NCBI GenBank assembly: GCA_009704945.1
Contig: WLDG01000001.1
Span: 1 to 64,000, forward strand
Direction: 5' to 3'
Origin: Actinomycetota bacterium
GTDB taxonomy: Bacteria > Actinomycetota > Actinomycetes > Actinomycetales > Microbacteriaceae
DNA length: 64,000 nt
Shown piece after piece: positions 52,793 to 60,822 of the stretch. Under the pieces are notes generated by a model. The model searched no databases, was not told the DNA's origin, and worked only from the letters and a program-made list of their open reading frames with translations. The position numbers and the translations under genes are program-made. Every line of letters begins with the position of its first letter. Within the stretch, counting starts at the first letter, position 1.

Positions 52793-53453
52793 GAATTCTC
52801 AATTCTTGCAGGCCCTCTATTGTCAATCCATGGAGTGAGTCAATGATCTTTCGATCTACCCCCGTGGGAAGCTCGAGCATGTTTGTTACTCCAACTGCAT
52901 TGGTTCCAGCTGCCACAGCACTGGTGAGTCCTGTAATTGAATCTTCAAAAGCAATGCAGTGTTTTGTTTCCACACCAAGAAGATCAGCTGCCATCAAGTA
53001 TGGCTCAGGGTGAGGTTTTCCATTCTTGACATCATCACCCGCAACAACAACATCAAATGCACTAAATGGAATCGAATCGACTACTGCCATTGCCATTCTC
53101 CGCATTGACATGGTTACCAAAGCGGTCTTGATTCCCTCTTGCCTTAGGGATAGAAGAAGTTCCAGAGCACCCGGACGCCACGGAAGAGAAGCTCTCATTT
53201 GCTCGATAACTTCGTCTGTCAAGTGATCAATGATGTCTTGAACAGACCTGTCCTGGATTCCAAATTTTGTCTTTATCAAAGCCGATGAGTCGTATAAAGA
53301 TGAACCTATAACTCCTCTTTCGTCTTCCTCGGTCCAGGTAGCGCCATATTGCTGGGCTAGTCGATTCTGACTCACAGCCCAATAGTGCTCTGAGTCAATC
53401 AGGGTTCCGTCTAGGTCCCAAAGCACGGCCATTGGAAAGGGGTTTTTTGACAT
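52785..53453 (-). CDS. HAD-superfamily phosphatase (beta-phosphoglucomutase-like)
   Basis: A cytoplasmic HAD hydrolase. Motif I is MAVLWDLDGTLIDSEHYW (nucleophile Asp), motif II is TALVTMSMRRMAM, motif III is the Lys of DVKNGKPHPEPYLMAADLLG, and motif IV is CIAFEDSITGLTSAVAAGTNAVGV. The fold class fits small sugar-phosphate phosphatases; the substrate is unknown. The ORF track starts 43 codons early at 53582, inside the divergent PAC2 gene. ATG 53453 gives MSKNPFPMAVLWDLDG and 222 residues, which fits the family. Confidence 0.9.
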   Translation of the reverse strand: MSKNPFPMAVLWDLDGTLIDSEHYWAVSQNRLAQQYGATWTEEDERGVIGSSLYDSSALIKTKFGIQDRSVQDIIDHLTDEVIEQMRASLPWRPGALELLLSLRQEGIKTALVTMSMRRMAMAVVDSIPFSAFDVVVAGDDVKNGKPHPEPYLMAADLLGVETKHCIAFEDSITGLTSAVAAGTNAVGVTNMLELPTGVDRKIIDSLHGLTIEGLQELRIHV

Positions 53454-53509
53454 TGCGGTAAGTCTAGTTGCGCCTTGAACTAGAGTTTTCATCTGGACTA
53501 AGGAGTTAG

Positions 53510-54358
53510 GTGCTTTCGGGTCGTGTTCTTTTAGTAGCTTTCGAGGGCTGGAACGATGCCACCGAAGGCGCATCGGGCGCACTCAAAGCGATAGCAGAGC
53601 AACTTCAAATGCAGACCTTGGACGCGGTCGATCCCGAGGATTACTACGATTTTCAGTTCTCACGGCCGGTGGTCGAGTTCGACTCTCAGGGAAATCGAAT
53701 CATTTCATGGCCGGGAACAGAGTTTCTCCAAGCGTCTCCTGAAAAGATTTCTGAACAGACAGCCTGGCAAAATCTCTATTTACTGCTTGGTACCGAACCT
53801 TCAAGAAGATGGCTCAGCTTCGCCGGTGAAATTCTGGAAATGGTTCAAGATCGCGACATTGATTATGTGGTGATGTTAGGGGCAATGCTTGCTGATGTCC
53901 CGCACACCCGACCCATGCAAGTTTTCAGAAGCTCGCAGAATGAAGTTCTGCAACAGAAATTTGATTTGGAGCCCTCGAGATATGAAGGCCCAGTTGGAAT
54001 TCTTTCGGTCCTTGCACAGGCTTTTGAAGCTGAAGGGATCCCCGTTCTATCACTCTGGGGATCTGTTCCTCACTACGTTCACAACACCAGCAACCCCAAA
54101 GCAGCTCTCACATTCCTGAACGAGTTATCTAACCTCACTGATTTCAGCTTCGATACCACCGCGCTGGCTGGTTTAGCTTTTGACTGGGAAAGGTCAATTG
54201 ATGAAATGGCCCAAGGCGATGATGAAATGGCGGCCTATGTGTCCCAATTAGAAAAGAACAGGGACTCAATGGAGAACGAAGAAGTCTCTGGAGACGCGCT
54301 AGCAAGAGAATTCGAACGTTACCTCAGGCAGCGGCCTGAGTCTCCCGACAAAAACTAG
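53510..54358 (+). CDS. PAC2 family protein
   Basis: A homologue of archaeal/eukaryotic proteasome assembly chaperone 2, widespread in actinobacteria. The 282-residue sequence shows VLLVAFEGWNDATEGASGALKAI at the N-terminus, DIDYVVMLGAMLADVPHTRPMQVFRSS in the middle and WGSVPHYVHNTSNPKAALTFLNELSNL towards the end, all PAC2 signatures. Its function in bacteria is not settled. It lies near trmI and PafBC, but no proteasome genes are seen. GTG start; the stop overlaps uppP by four bases (CTAG). Confidence 0.9.
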   Translation: MLSGRVLLVAFEGWNDATEGASGALKAIAEQLQMQTLDAVDPEDYYDFQFSRPVVEFDSQGNRIISWPGTEFLQASPEKISEQTAWQNLYLLLGTEPSRRWLSFAGEILEMVQDRDIDYVVMLGAMLADVPHTRPMQVFRSSQNEVLQQKFDLEPSRYEGPVGILSVLAQAFEAEGIPVLSLWGSVPHYVHNTSNPKAALTFLNELSNLTDFSFDTTALAGLAFDWERSIDEMAQGDDEMAAYVSQLEKNRDSMENEEVSGDALAREFERYLRQRPESPDKN

Positions 54359-55182
54359 ACCACTCCAAGACTCAGCAGAACAAGCAAAGCTGTTCCAACA
54401 AAAATTCTCCACAACACAAAAGGCATGTAGGAGCCTCGCTCAAGATATTTCAAAAGCCAGGCAATAACTGCATACCCACTGACGAAACTAACAACGGTTG
54501 CAAGCGATGTCGCAAACAATAGATCAGGTGGCAAGTCACCATAACTTTTCAAGAATTGGTAGCCCCCAGCTGCCAGTACTGCGGGTATGGCCAGCAGAAA
54601 ACTGTATCGAGCAGCCGCTTCCCGCGTGAAGCCCATAAGTAAACCAAATGTGATTGAACCACCTGATCTAGAAACACCGGGTACTAGAGCCATCGCTTGC
54701 CCGAAACCAAAAGCAAGGCCACTCTTGATGTTTAGCTCTGAAATTGTTTTAGTCTTTTTTCCGTAACGATCAGCAAGGCCCAGAAAAATACCGAAAACAA
54801 TGAGCGTAATTGCGATGATCCAAAGTTGGCGCACGTCTTGTTCAATCTGGGATTGAAACGCTATCCCAAGTACTGCTATTGGCAACGTTCCAATGATGAT
54901 GAGCCAACCCAGTCTTGATTGCGATCCCTGATTTTTCCAGCTGCGAAAACCTTCTCTGAACCAGGACGAGAGAATTTCCCAGATGGTCTTCGCGAAGTAC
55001 AGAACAACCGCAAGTTCGGTGCCTATCTGAATAGTTGCAATAAACGCAGTGAGCTGAGGTTTTGAAAGCGAGGATAACCCCATTAGCTCTTGTGCAATTT
55101 GAACGTGAGCCGATGAGGAAATAGGTAGGAATTCTGTTAGTCCCTGAATTAGCCCAAGAACTAGAGCTTCAAATAAACTCAC
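54355..55182 (-). CDS. uppP: Undecaprenyl-diphosphatase UppP (BacA)
   Basis: UppP removes a phosphate from undecaprenyl diphosphate and so recycles the lipid carrier used by MraY and MurG. It is a polytopic membrane enzyme with eight or so helices. The two active-site regions are ALVLGLIQGLTEFLPISSSAHVQIAQELMG near the N-terminus and MALVPGVSRSGGSITFGLLMGFTREAAARYSFLLAIPAVLAAGGYQFL. The 275-residue length is normal. Its ATG overlaps the small upstream gene by four bases. Confidence 0.96.
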   Translation of the reverse strand: MSLFEALVLGLIQGLTEFLPISSSAHVQIAQELMGLSSLSKPQLTAFIATIQIGTELAVVLYFAKTIWEILSSWFREGFRSWKNQGSQSRLGWLIIIGTLPIAVLGIAFQSQIEQDVRQLWIIAITLIVFGIFLGLADRYGKKTKTISELNIKSGLAFGFGQAMALVPGVSRSGGSITFGLLMGFTREAAARYSFLLAIPAVLAAGGYQFLKSYGDLPPDLLFATSLATVVSFVSGYAVIAWLLKYLERGSYMPFVLWRIFVGTALLVLLSLGVV

Positions 55183-55385
55183 TGATCCTCTGCCTGCTCA
55201 AAGGGCAGGAACTCTCCATAGGTCTGTTGCAGGGATTCCTCATAACCCAAGAAAGCATCCTCTAGCTGCTCATAAGCTCTGTTTAGAGCTTCATCAGAAC
55301 CATCTCTCTTTGTGGCTGCAACAGCTAAATGCCGCTCTAGGGCTGACACAAACTTCTGCAGCGCAACAGTTGGATCTTCTTGCAT
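55179..55385 (-). CDS. Small conserved-type helical protein upstream of uppP
   Basis: A 68-residue acidic protein I cannot assign to a named family. It appears all-helical and without membrane segment or signal peptide (MQEDPTVALQKFVSALERHLAVAATKRDGSDEALNRAYEQLEDAFLGYEESLQQTYGEFLPFEQAEDQ). A similar short protein occurs in other actinobacteria, sometimes labelled primosomal without evidence. The ATGA overlap with uppP suggests co-translation and supports it as a real gene. Function unknown. Confidence 0.7.
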   Translation of the reverse strand: MQEDPTVALQKFVSALERHLAVAATKRDGSDEALNRAYEQLEDAFLGYEESLQQTYGEFLPFEQAEDQ

Positions 55386-55467
55386 ACCTAAAAGTTATCG
55401 CCTCTTGGCTGTGATTCCAAACACCTCGGAGCTGAATCCCCACTCGTGCTAGATTTACCACTCGTAA

Positions 55468-55551
55468 GTCCGGGTGGCGGAATGGTAGACGCGCTAGCTT
55501 GAGGTGCTAGTCCTCGTATAGAGGGTGGGGGTTCGAGTCCCCCCTCGGACA
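55468..55551 (+). tRNA. tRNA-Leu (anticodon GAG)
   Basis: An 84-base class II tRNA. The acceptor stem is GTCCGGG/CTCGGAC with one G-U pair. The D-arm holds GGCGGAATGGTAGACGCG, the anticodon arm is CTAGC-TTGAGGT-GCTAG with anticodon GAG, and TCCTCGTATAGAGG is the long variable arm. The T-arm is GGGGGTTCGAGTCCCCC. The 3' discriminator A is followed by CA, so CCA is not encoded in full. It reads CUC and CUU. Confidence 0.95.
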
Positions 55552-55577
55552 CAGGTCGTCTAAGTAGAATCCATTAG

Positions 55578-56402
55578 ATGAATCCAGATCTCTCTCCTGC
55601 TGTCGAATACAGCATTGAGCAAGCTAAAAGCTTGCTGAGAGATCGAAAAATACTTGCGCTAACTGGCGCCGGAATTTCAACAGATAGTGGCATTCCTGAC
55701 TATCGCGGCGAGGGCCGAGTTCAAAAACATCCATTAACGTTTGATGAGTTCATGGGCTCAGAGTCAAATCGTGCAAGATATTGGGCTCGTAGCTACATTG
55801 GCTTCAGGAGAATCCAGGCCGCGCAAGTTAACCCTGGGCACTTGGCACTCGCGGAAGCAGAATCTGCTGGTCGACTATCGGGAATCATTACGCAAAACGT
55901 AGACGGACTTCACATTAAAGCCGGATCCAGCAAGGTGATAGAACTCCACGGAAGGCTTGATCGAATCATTTGTGTTGGCTGCCAATCAAGAATCAGTCGA
56001 ATTGAGATGGATTCTAAAATTAGTGACCTTAATCCAAGTCTGAGCCAAAGTATGGACGTTGAATTCTCACCAGATGGGGATGCTGAAATTGAGGTTTCCT
56101 CAGAATTCGTTGTACCAAATTGTCTTTGTGGCAGTCACTTTAAGCCAGACGTCGTATTTTTTGGCGAACAGGTTCCTAAGGATAGGGTCGCCCTTGCTGA
56201 AAGCTGGGTAAAGGATTGCGAAGGCGTCTTAGTCGCAGGAAGTTCCCTCACCGTAAACTCTGGATTGCGGCTTGTGAAGCAAGCAATAGCTCAAGGAAAA
56301 CCTGCTGTTGTTGTAAACATTGGACCCACAAAAGCTGACAGCATAATCGATGCGAAAATCAATTCTTCAACCTCAGTAGTGCTTAAGGAGCTCTTCTCTT
56401 GA
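55578..56402 (+). CDS. Sir2-family NAD-dependent protein deacylase (sirtuin)
   Basis: A sirtuin that removes acyl groups from lysines and consumes NAD. NAD binding is by LTGAGISTDSGIPDYRGEGR near residue 30. The catalytic site is ITQNVDGLHIKAGSSKVIELHGRL (His). The zinc module has two Cys pairs, CVGC near residue 135 and CLC about 50 residues later, before GSHFKPDVVFFGEQVPKDRV. AGSSLTVNSGLRLVKQAIAQGKPAVVVNIGPT closes the Rossmann fold. The spacer between Cys pairs is longer than usual. The stop overlaps the phosphatase gene by four bases. Confidence 0.93.
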   Translation: MNPDLSPAVEYSIEQAKSLLRDRKILALTGAGISTDSGIPDYRGEGRVQKHPLTFDEFMGSESNRARYWARSYIGFRRIQAAQVNPGHLALAEAESAGRLSGIITQNVDGLHIKAGSSKVIELHGRLDRIICVGCQSRISRIEMDSKISDLNPSLSQSMDVEFSPDGDAEIEVSSEFVVPNCLCGSHFKPDVVFFGEQVPKDRVALAESWVKDCEGVLVAGSSLTVNSGLRLVKQAIAQGKPAVVVNIGPTKADSIIDAKINSSTSVVLKELFS

Positions 56403-56977
56403 ATCAAACAGCAATAGGTTTTTTCCGTCACGGACAAACGGATTGGAACATAGACCTGAGACTCCAGGGAACGGCGGACATCCCTATGAACGCTTTTGGA
56501 ATTCAACAGGTTTCAAAGGCAGCCGACAAGTTGTCAGAAATGAACTGGGACTTTGTTCTCACATCTCCCCTTGGTCGAGCTCGTCAAACGGCAGAGATAC
56601 TCGCCAATAAATTAGGAGTTTCAGAAGTGATCACGCAGGAGCTGCTGCTTGAAAGAGCATTCGGAGTTGGTGAAGGCATGCTCTATGACGAATGGAGCAA
56701 TAAGTATGCTCACCTAGACGAAATACCTGGGGCAGAATCCACTGCTGAAATAACAGCAAGGGCCGAACGAGTCCTAGCCCATCTAGAACAGGAATTTGAG
56801 GGCAAGAAAGTACTCGCGGTGAGCCATGGCGCCCTCATTAGATTCGTGCTCCAGGTAGTCACAAATGGAGAGATTCCTCCTAAGGGTGAACGTCTTGAGA
56901 ATGCATCTTTGAACATCGTCAAGAAGATTGATAAATGGGTTCTAGAGCAGTGGGCTCCAAAACCACTAGGAAATTAA
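56399..56977 (+). CDS. Histidine phosphatase family protein
   Basis: A phosphoglycerate mutase-like phosphatase of 192 residues. The catalytic RHG motif is in IGFFRHGQTDWNIDLRLQGTADIPMNAFG. LTSPLGRARQTAEILA and LLLERAFGVGEGM supply further active-site residues, and VLAVSHGALIRFVLQVV holds the second histidine. The group includes CobC-like, sugar-phosphate and nucleotide phosphatases; the substrate is unknown. TTG start coupled to the sirtuin gene. The 3' end overlaps the convergent glycosyltransferase by 12 bases. Confidence 0.9.
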   Translation: MNQTAIGFFRHGQTDWNIDLRLQGTADIPMNAFGIQQVSKAADKLSEMNWDFVLTSPLGRARQTAEILANKLGVSEVITQELLLERAFGVGEGMLYDEWSNKYAHLDEIPGAESTAEITARAERVLAHLEQEFEGKKVLAVSHGALIRFVLQVVTNGEIPPKGERLENASLNIVKKIDKWVLEQWAPKPLGN

Positions 56978-58045
56978 TTCCTCACACATCTCAACTAGCA
57001 ATTCTGCACTGTCTTGCCATGTGAAGAATTGTGCCTGATCGAGGCCTAGATCCGATTGCAGCTTCCAGGTTCGCTTATCACTTAGCCGTTTTATTTGTTC
57101 TGAGAAAGCAATTTCATTAAACGGCGCAAACCTCAGTCCAGCAGGGCCTGCCACTTCTTCAAAAATTTGTATGTCACTCAAAACGACCGGGCAGCCTCTC
57201 GCCATCGATTCAACGACAGGTATTCCAAAGCCTTCATCTAAAGAAGCGCTCACAAGAGTGTTTGCTGTGTAAAGCCACTCATGGTACTGCTCATCAGTAA
57301 CACCATTTTCGAAGCGAACCTTCGCTTTGCAGCGATCGGCCAACTTTTCCAACTGACCCCTCCGCCGATCTGATATGCGACTGAGAAGAACTAACGTGTG
57401 GTCCGGGAGGTATCTCATGCCACGAATTAGGGTTTCAACGTTCTTGTAACCGATGAAACTGCCCATGTAGACGATTTCCCTGCTGTCATGACGAGATGTT
57501 TTTTCAATTCGCTCGGCTGCATCGGCGGCATTGTGAATTACGTGAATTGGCCGCTTGGTTAACCTGTGACGCAACATCTGGTCTTTAGTGGTCTCAGACA
57601 CTGTTGCCACAGCATCAGCCATGTTGAGGATTCTTCTTTGCGGCCAGTAACTGAGGTGATAAATGAACCAAATCAACCTCACAAAAGGATTGAACTCAGC
57701 AGGTGGCGTTCTATGGCGGTAATAAATAAGGTCGTGAAGGGTGTACACCAGCTTAAACTTTCGGCCTATTCCGGACGTGGTTTGCATCGGAGAGAACAGA
57801 ACCTGAACACCCTCCCGATTCAGCTTGAAGGCATGAAGCAGCTCTTTCGGTGATGTCACAGGATGAGTCATGAAGACTTTTATGTTTTCATGATTTGGAA
57901 GTTGGTCTCTCTGCAGACTGCTACTAACCATTACGGTTATCTCAGTCAATTCCGCTGTCGCTTGAATTAGGCCGAGAGAAAATCGTGAAATTCCATCGGG
58001 ATGAACTGGGTCAATGTAGCGACCGTCAAACCAGAGACCTTGCAC
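56966..58045 (-). CDS. Family 4-type glycosyltransferase
   Basis: A GT-B retaining glycosyltransferase of 359 residues. The N-terminal acceptor domain starts LWFDGRYIDPVHPDGISRFSLGLIQA. The linker VSETTKDQMLRHRLTKRPIHVIHNAAD leads to the nucleotide-sugar domain with REIVYMGSFIGYKNVETLIRGMRYLPDHTLVLLS. The E-x7-E motif appears as SLDEGFGIPVVESMARGCPVVLSD. Donor and acceptor are unknown; a mannosyl or glucosyl transfer in envelope glycan synthesis is plausible. GTG start directly after the stop of the alpha/beta hydrolase gene. Confidence 0.9.
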   Translation of the reverse strand: MQGLWFDGRYIDPVHPDGISRFSLGLIQATAELTEITVMVSSSLQRDQLPNHENIKVFMTHPVTSPKELLHAFKLNREGVQVLFSPMQTTSGIGRKFKLVYTLHDLIYYRHRTPPAEFNPFVRLIWFIYHLSYWPQRRILNMADAVATVSETTKDQMLRHRLTKRPIHVIHNAADAAERIEKTSRHDSREIVYMGSFIGYKNVETLIRGMRYLPDHTLVLLSRISDRRRGQLEKLADRCKAKVRFENGVTDEQYHEWLYTANTLVSASLDEGFGIPVVESMARGCPVVLSDIQIFEEVAGPAGLRFAPFNEIAFSEQIKRLSDKRTWKLQSDLGLDQAQFFTWQDSAELLVEMCEELIS

Positions 58046-58891
58046 CTATAGCTCCAGAAGTTCGGCTAGCGAAGTAGCTACTTCAGTTGGATTTTCGTAG
58101 TGAGTGAGGTGTCCTGCACCACTGATTATCTTCAACTGAGCCTGGGTTTGTTTTGCTAGAGCGTACTGCCCACTGAGTGGAGCCACAACATCCCTATCTC
58201 CTGCAACTACGGTTAGATTGTCAGGTAATGCATCTGCATAATCCAACACGTTGTTTCTGGATGCAGCCTGATAGCCCTCCCAAATGCTTTGGTTTGTTGC
58301 ATAAGTCGAGAAGTAGGCGGCGTGTTGAGCATGAATGAATCCCCGGAGGCCCGGATTCGGTGCTTTAGCTAGGGCCATTGACATACCCCGGACTAACAGC
58401 TGTGATCTCAGAAGGTTCGATCCATCCCTCGAGCCCAACTTGTAATAAACATCCGCTAAGGAGCTGATAACTCCCCCGTGTTGAGAAGTCGTTATTGGAT
58501 TCTGCAAAAGGACTTTGTTCACCGAAAGACCATCTGAAATTGCTTTGCTAAGAACAAGAGTGCCAAAGCTGTGCGCCAAGATAGCGTCAAATTCGCCGGC
58601 GTTCGAAACGAATTGGGTTAGCCACTGTGAATAATTCTCTAGAGAATGCTCTCGATTCAAAGGTGGAGTCTTCCCAAATCCTGGTAAATCTGGAATGACA
58701 AATCTCGCCTCAGGCAAGGCCCCTGCTACTCCTAGCAAGCCGTGATGATCACCGCGGAAACCATGTATCAAAAGAACTCTCGGTCCACCATCGCCAAGCT
58801 GCCAAGTAGCAGTGTCACCTATGTCGTCACGTTCGATTCTTAGCTCTGCTAGTCGAAAAAGACGATCTGGTGATGTTCTCAACACCTGCAC
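58046..58891 (-). CDS. Alpha/beta hydrolase fold protein
   Basis: A 281-residue serine hydrolase. The oxyanion region is RVLLIHGFRGDHHGLLGVAGALPEARFVIPDLPGFGKTPP. The nucleophile elbow is ILAHSFGTLVLSKA (Ser in HSFG). The acid is likely in VVAGDRDVVAPLSGQYAL, and the catalytic His in ISGAGHLTHYENPTEVATSLAELL. All four elements are therefore present. No signal peptide is seen. The substrate is unknown. GTG start; the divergent exonuclease gene begins about 50 bases away. Confidence 0.88.
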   Translation of the reverse strand: MQVLRTSPDRLFRLAELRIERDDIGDTATWQLGDGGPRVLLIHGFRGDHHGLLGVAGALPEARFVIPDLPGFGKTPPLNREHSLENYSQWLTQFVSNAGEFDAILAHSFGTLVLSKAISDGLSVNKVLLQNPITTSQHGGVISSLADVYYKLGSRDGSNLLRSQLLVRGMSMALAKAPNPGLRGFIHAQHAAYFSTYATNQSIWEGYQAASRNNVLDYADALPDNLTVVAGDRDVVAPLSGQYALAKQTQAQLKIISGAGHLTHYENPTEVATSLAELLEL

Positions 58892-58929
58892 TGGTCCAGT
58901 CTATTTGTCGATGGTGAGCGTTATTGTTT

Positions 58930-58950
58930 TGGCAAGGAGAAACCTTGCCA
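58930..58950 (+). promoter_or_regulatory. Hairpin enclosing the exonuclease ribosome site and TTG start
   Basis: TGGCAAGG-AGAAA-CCTTGCCA is a perfect eight-base-pair stem with a five-base loop. The Shine-Dalgarno AAGGAG (58934-58939) and the likely TTG start (58945-58947) both lie in it. In RNA form it would hide the initiation site, which suggests translational control or coupling to RNA structure. The sequence is exact; the role is inferred. Confidence 0.6.
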
Positions 58951-59652
58951 GATCTTGATTTTTCAGCGGATTTGCCTGATTGGGCAAAGCAACTTGCTGT
59001 CTTTGATTTAGAGACCACCGGGCTTGACCTAGCAACATCCAGAATCGTTACTGCCTGCGTTGCAGTAGTAAGTGCCGATGGCGAGATAACCGAGCTGCAT
59101 GAGTGGCTGGTGAATCCTGGAATTGAAATTCCGGCTGCCGCAACTTCGGTTCATGGCATCACAACCGAGAAAGCTGCTGCCGAGGGGCTAGCTGCGAATA
59201 CTGCCATCCCTGAGATTGTGGAAAAGCTGAATTCTTTCAACCAGAAAATGCCGCTGGTAGCATTCAATGCTCCCTATGACTTCACTATCTTGCAAAACGA
59301 AGCACAGCGCCACGGGATCAACTCTCTCAAACCAAATCCTGTGATAGACCCATTAGTGATTGATCGAAAACTAAGATTTGGTGCTGGCAAGCGGAACCTA
59401 GTTTCTCTGTGCGAAATCTATGGTGTGGACCTGATGGAAGCCCACAACTCGACCGCTGATGCGCTGGCTGCTGGCAGAATCGCCCTAACTCAAGCTCGTA
59501 AGTATGCCGAATTGAATCAGGAAGCTAGCAAGCTGCACGATCTCCAAATCAAGTGGTCAGAGGCTTGGACTAAGAACTTCCACGATTGGTTAGAAAAAGA
59601 AAACCGCCCGGTAGACCGGGCGGAGATCGGTTGGCCGATTAGGGCTAGTTGA
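58945..59652 (+). CDS. DEDDh 3'-5' exonuclease (DnaQ-like)
   Basis: A DnaQ-fold exonuclease of 235 residues, distinct from a full epsilon subunit. Exo I is [26 protein letters not shown] (Asp, Glu). Exo II is [14 protein letters not shown]. Exo III is [17 protein letters not shown] (His-x4-Asp). The C-terminus is an extra region of about 45 residues. The track start 58924 lacks a ribosome site; TTG 58945 has AAGGAG five bases away, but both lie in a hairpin. The role could be proofreading or RNA/DNA end trimming. Its stop overlaps the L31 gene by 8 bases. Confidence 0.88.
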   Translation: MPDLDFSADLPDWAKQLAVFDLETTGLDLATSRIVTACVAVVSADGEITELHEWLVNPGIEIPAAATSVHGITTEKAAAEGLAANTAIPEIVEKLNSFNQKMPLVAFNAPYDFTILQNEAQRHGINSLKPNPVIDPLVIDRKLRFGAGKRNLVSLCEIYGVDLMEAHNSTADALAAGRIALTQARKYAELNQEASKLHDLQIKWSEAWTKNFHDWLEKENRPVDRAEIGWPIRAS

Positions 59653-59893
59653 AGTTCTTGTATCGCTCGTTGAATCGCTCCACACGTCCGGCAGCATCCA
59701 TGATTCTCTGCTTACCTGTGTAGAACGGGTGACTAGCTGAGCTAATTTCCACGTCATAAACGGGATAGCTGTTTCCGTCTTCCCACTGAATTGTCTTATC
59801 AGTGGTAATGGTTGAACGAGTTAGAAAGGCGAAGCCTGATGCGAGGTCGCGAAAGACCACTTGGCCGTAGGCAGGATGAATGTCAGCCTTCAT
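59645..59893 (-). CDS. rpmE2: 50S ribosomal protein L31 type B (zinc-independent)
   Basis: The protein reads [78 protein letters not shown]. It is 82 residues and has no cysteine, so it is the C-minus L31B form that does not bind zinc. In species with two L31 genes the B form is made under zinc limitation through Zur. I see no Zur-box-like palindrome in the upstream 60 bases, so it may be the only L31. ATG 59893 is chosen over the track start 59929. Confidence 0.95.
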   Translation of the reverse strand: MKADIHPAYGQVVFRDLASGFAFLTRSTITTDKTIQWEDGNSYPVYDVEISSASHPFYTGKQRIMDAAGRVERFNERYKNFN

Positions 59894-59953
59894 TTGTTTC
59901 CTTCTTGGATTGCTTGGAGAAGCCTCCACGATAGCAGGAAATCGAGGCGAAAA

Positions 59954-60736
59954 CTAGTTCGCAGTCACCCTGAATCGCCCAGATTCGTACTCGACCCGCA
60001 AGGGGTATCGGAAGGCTTCGCTTACGGACGCCGAAGTGATGGTCGCTCCTAGTTCACCCTTGGCCATGATTTTTCCATCCTCCAAAATGAGCGCGTGGGT
60101 GAATCCGGCTGGAATTTCTTCCAGGTGATGAGTAACCATCACCATTGCTGGAGCGGCTCCACTGGTGGCATACCCACTAAGTAGGCGAATCGTCTGCTCC
60201 CTAGCCCCGGGGTCAAGACTGGCAACTGGTTCATCTAGAAGTAGAAGCTCAGGATCAGTCATCACTGCCCTGGCTATTTGCACTCTCTTGCGTTCTCCGT
60301 CACTAAGTGTTCCAACCGGCCGCTGTTCATAGCCAGCCAACGCCCACTCGGCAAGTACTCGCTTTGCTCGTCTTTCATCTAAAGCTTCGTACTCCTCGTT
60401 CCAACGGCCGACTATGCCATAGCTGGCAGTCAGAACGGCGTCTAAGACCGATTCACTATTCGGAATTTGAGATACCAGTCCTGAAGATGCAAAACCTATT
60501 CGTGTTCTCAGCTCAAAAACATTGACTGCCCCGATTTCTTGCTCAAGGATTGTCGCCTTGCCGGAAGTTGGCTGAATTTGTGCCGCACAAAGCCGCAACA
60601 TGGTTGTTTTTCCAGCACCATTCGGGCCGATCACAACCCATCGCTCGGATGAATCAGCAACGAAACTCAGCGAGCCCAGCACTTCCTTACCAGAGCGAAT
60701 AACACTGGCATTCTCGAGTGCAATAACCGTAGACAT
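59954..60736 (-). CDS. ABC transporter ATP-binding protein (orphan)
   Basis: A single ATPase domain of 260 residues. Walker A is WVVIGPNGAGKTTMLRLCAA, the signature is GTLSDGERKRVQIARAVM, Walker B is PELLLLDEPVASLDPGAREQ, and the switch His is MVMVTHHLEEIPAGFTH. It resembles the stand-alone YlmA/ModF-like ATPases. No permease or binding protein is adjacent, so it may work with a distant permease or outside transport. The track start 60805 lies upstream of the region; ATG 60736 (MSTVIALENASVIRSGKEV) is preferred. Confidence 0.9.
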   Translation of the reverse strand: MSTVIALENASVIRSGKEVLGSLSFVADSSERWVVIGPNGAGKTTMLRLCAAQIQPTSGKATILEQEIGAVNVFELRTRIGFASSGLVSQIPNSESVLDAVLTASYGIVGRWNEEYEALDERRAKRVLAEWALAGYEQRPVGTLSDGERKRVQIARAVMTDPELLLLDEPVASLDPGAREQTIRLLSGYATSGAAPAMVMVTHHLEEIPAGFTHALILEDGKIMAKGELGATITSASVSEAFRYPLRVEYESGRFRVTAN

Positions 60737-60822
60737 CGCGAAAAGCCTACCTGCAGTTGTGGTGAAGGGCAGGCAATGACCGCCTTGGCGATAACATTTG
60801 TTCATCTAAGGCCTGGAGCAAA

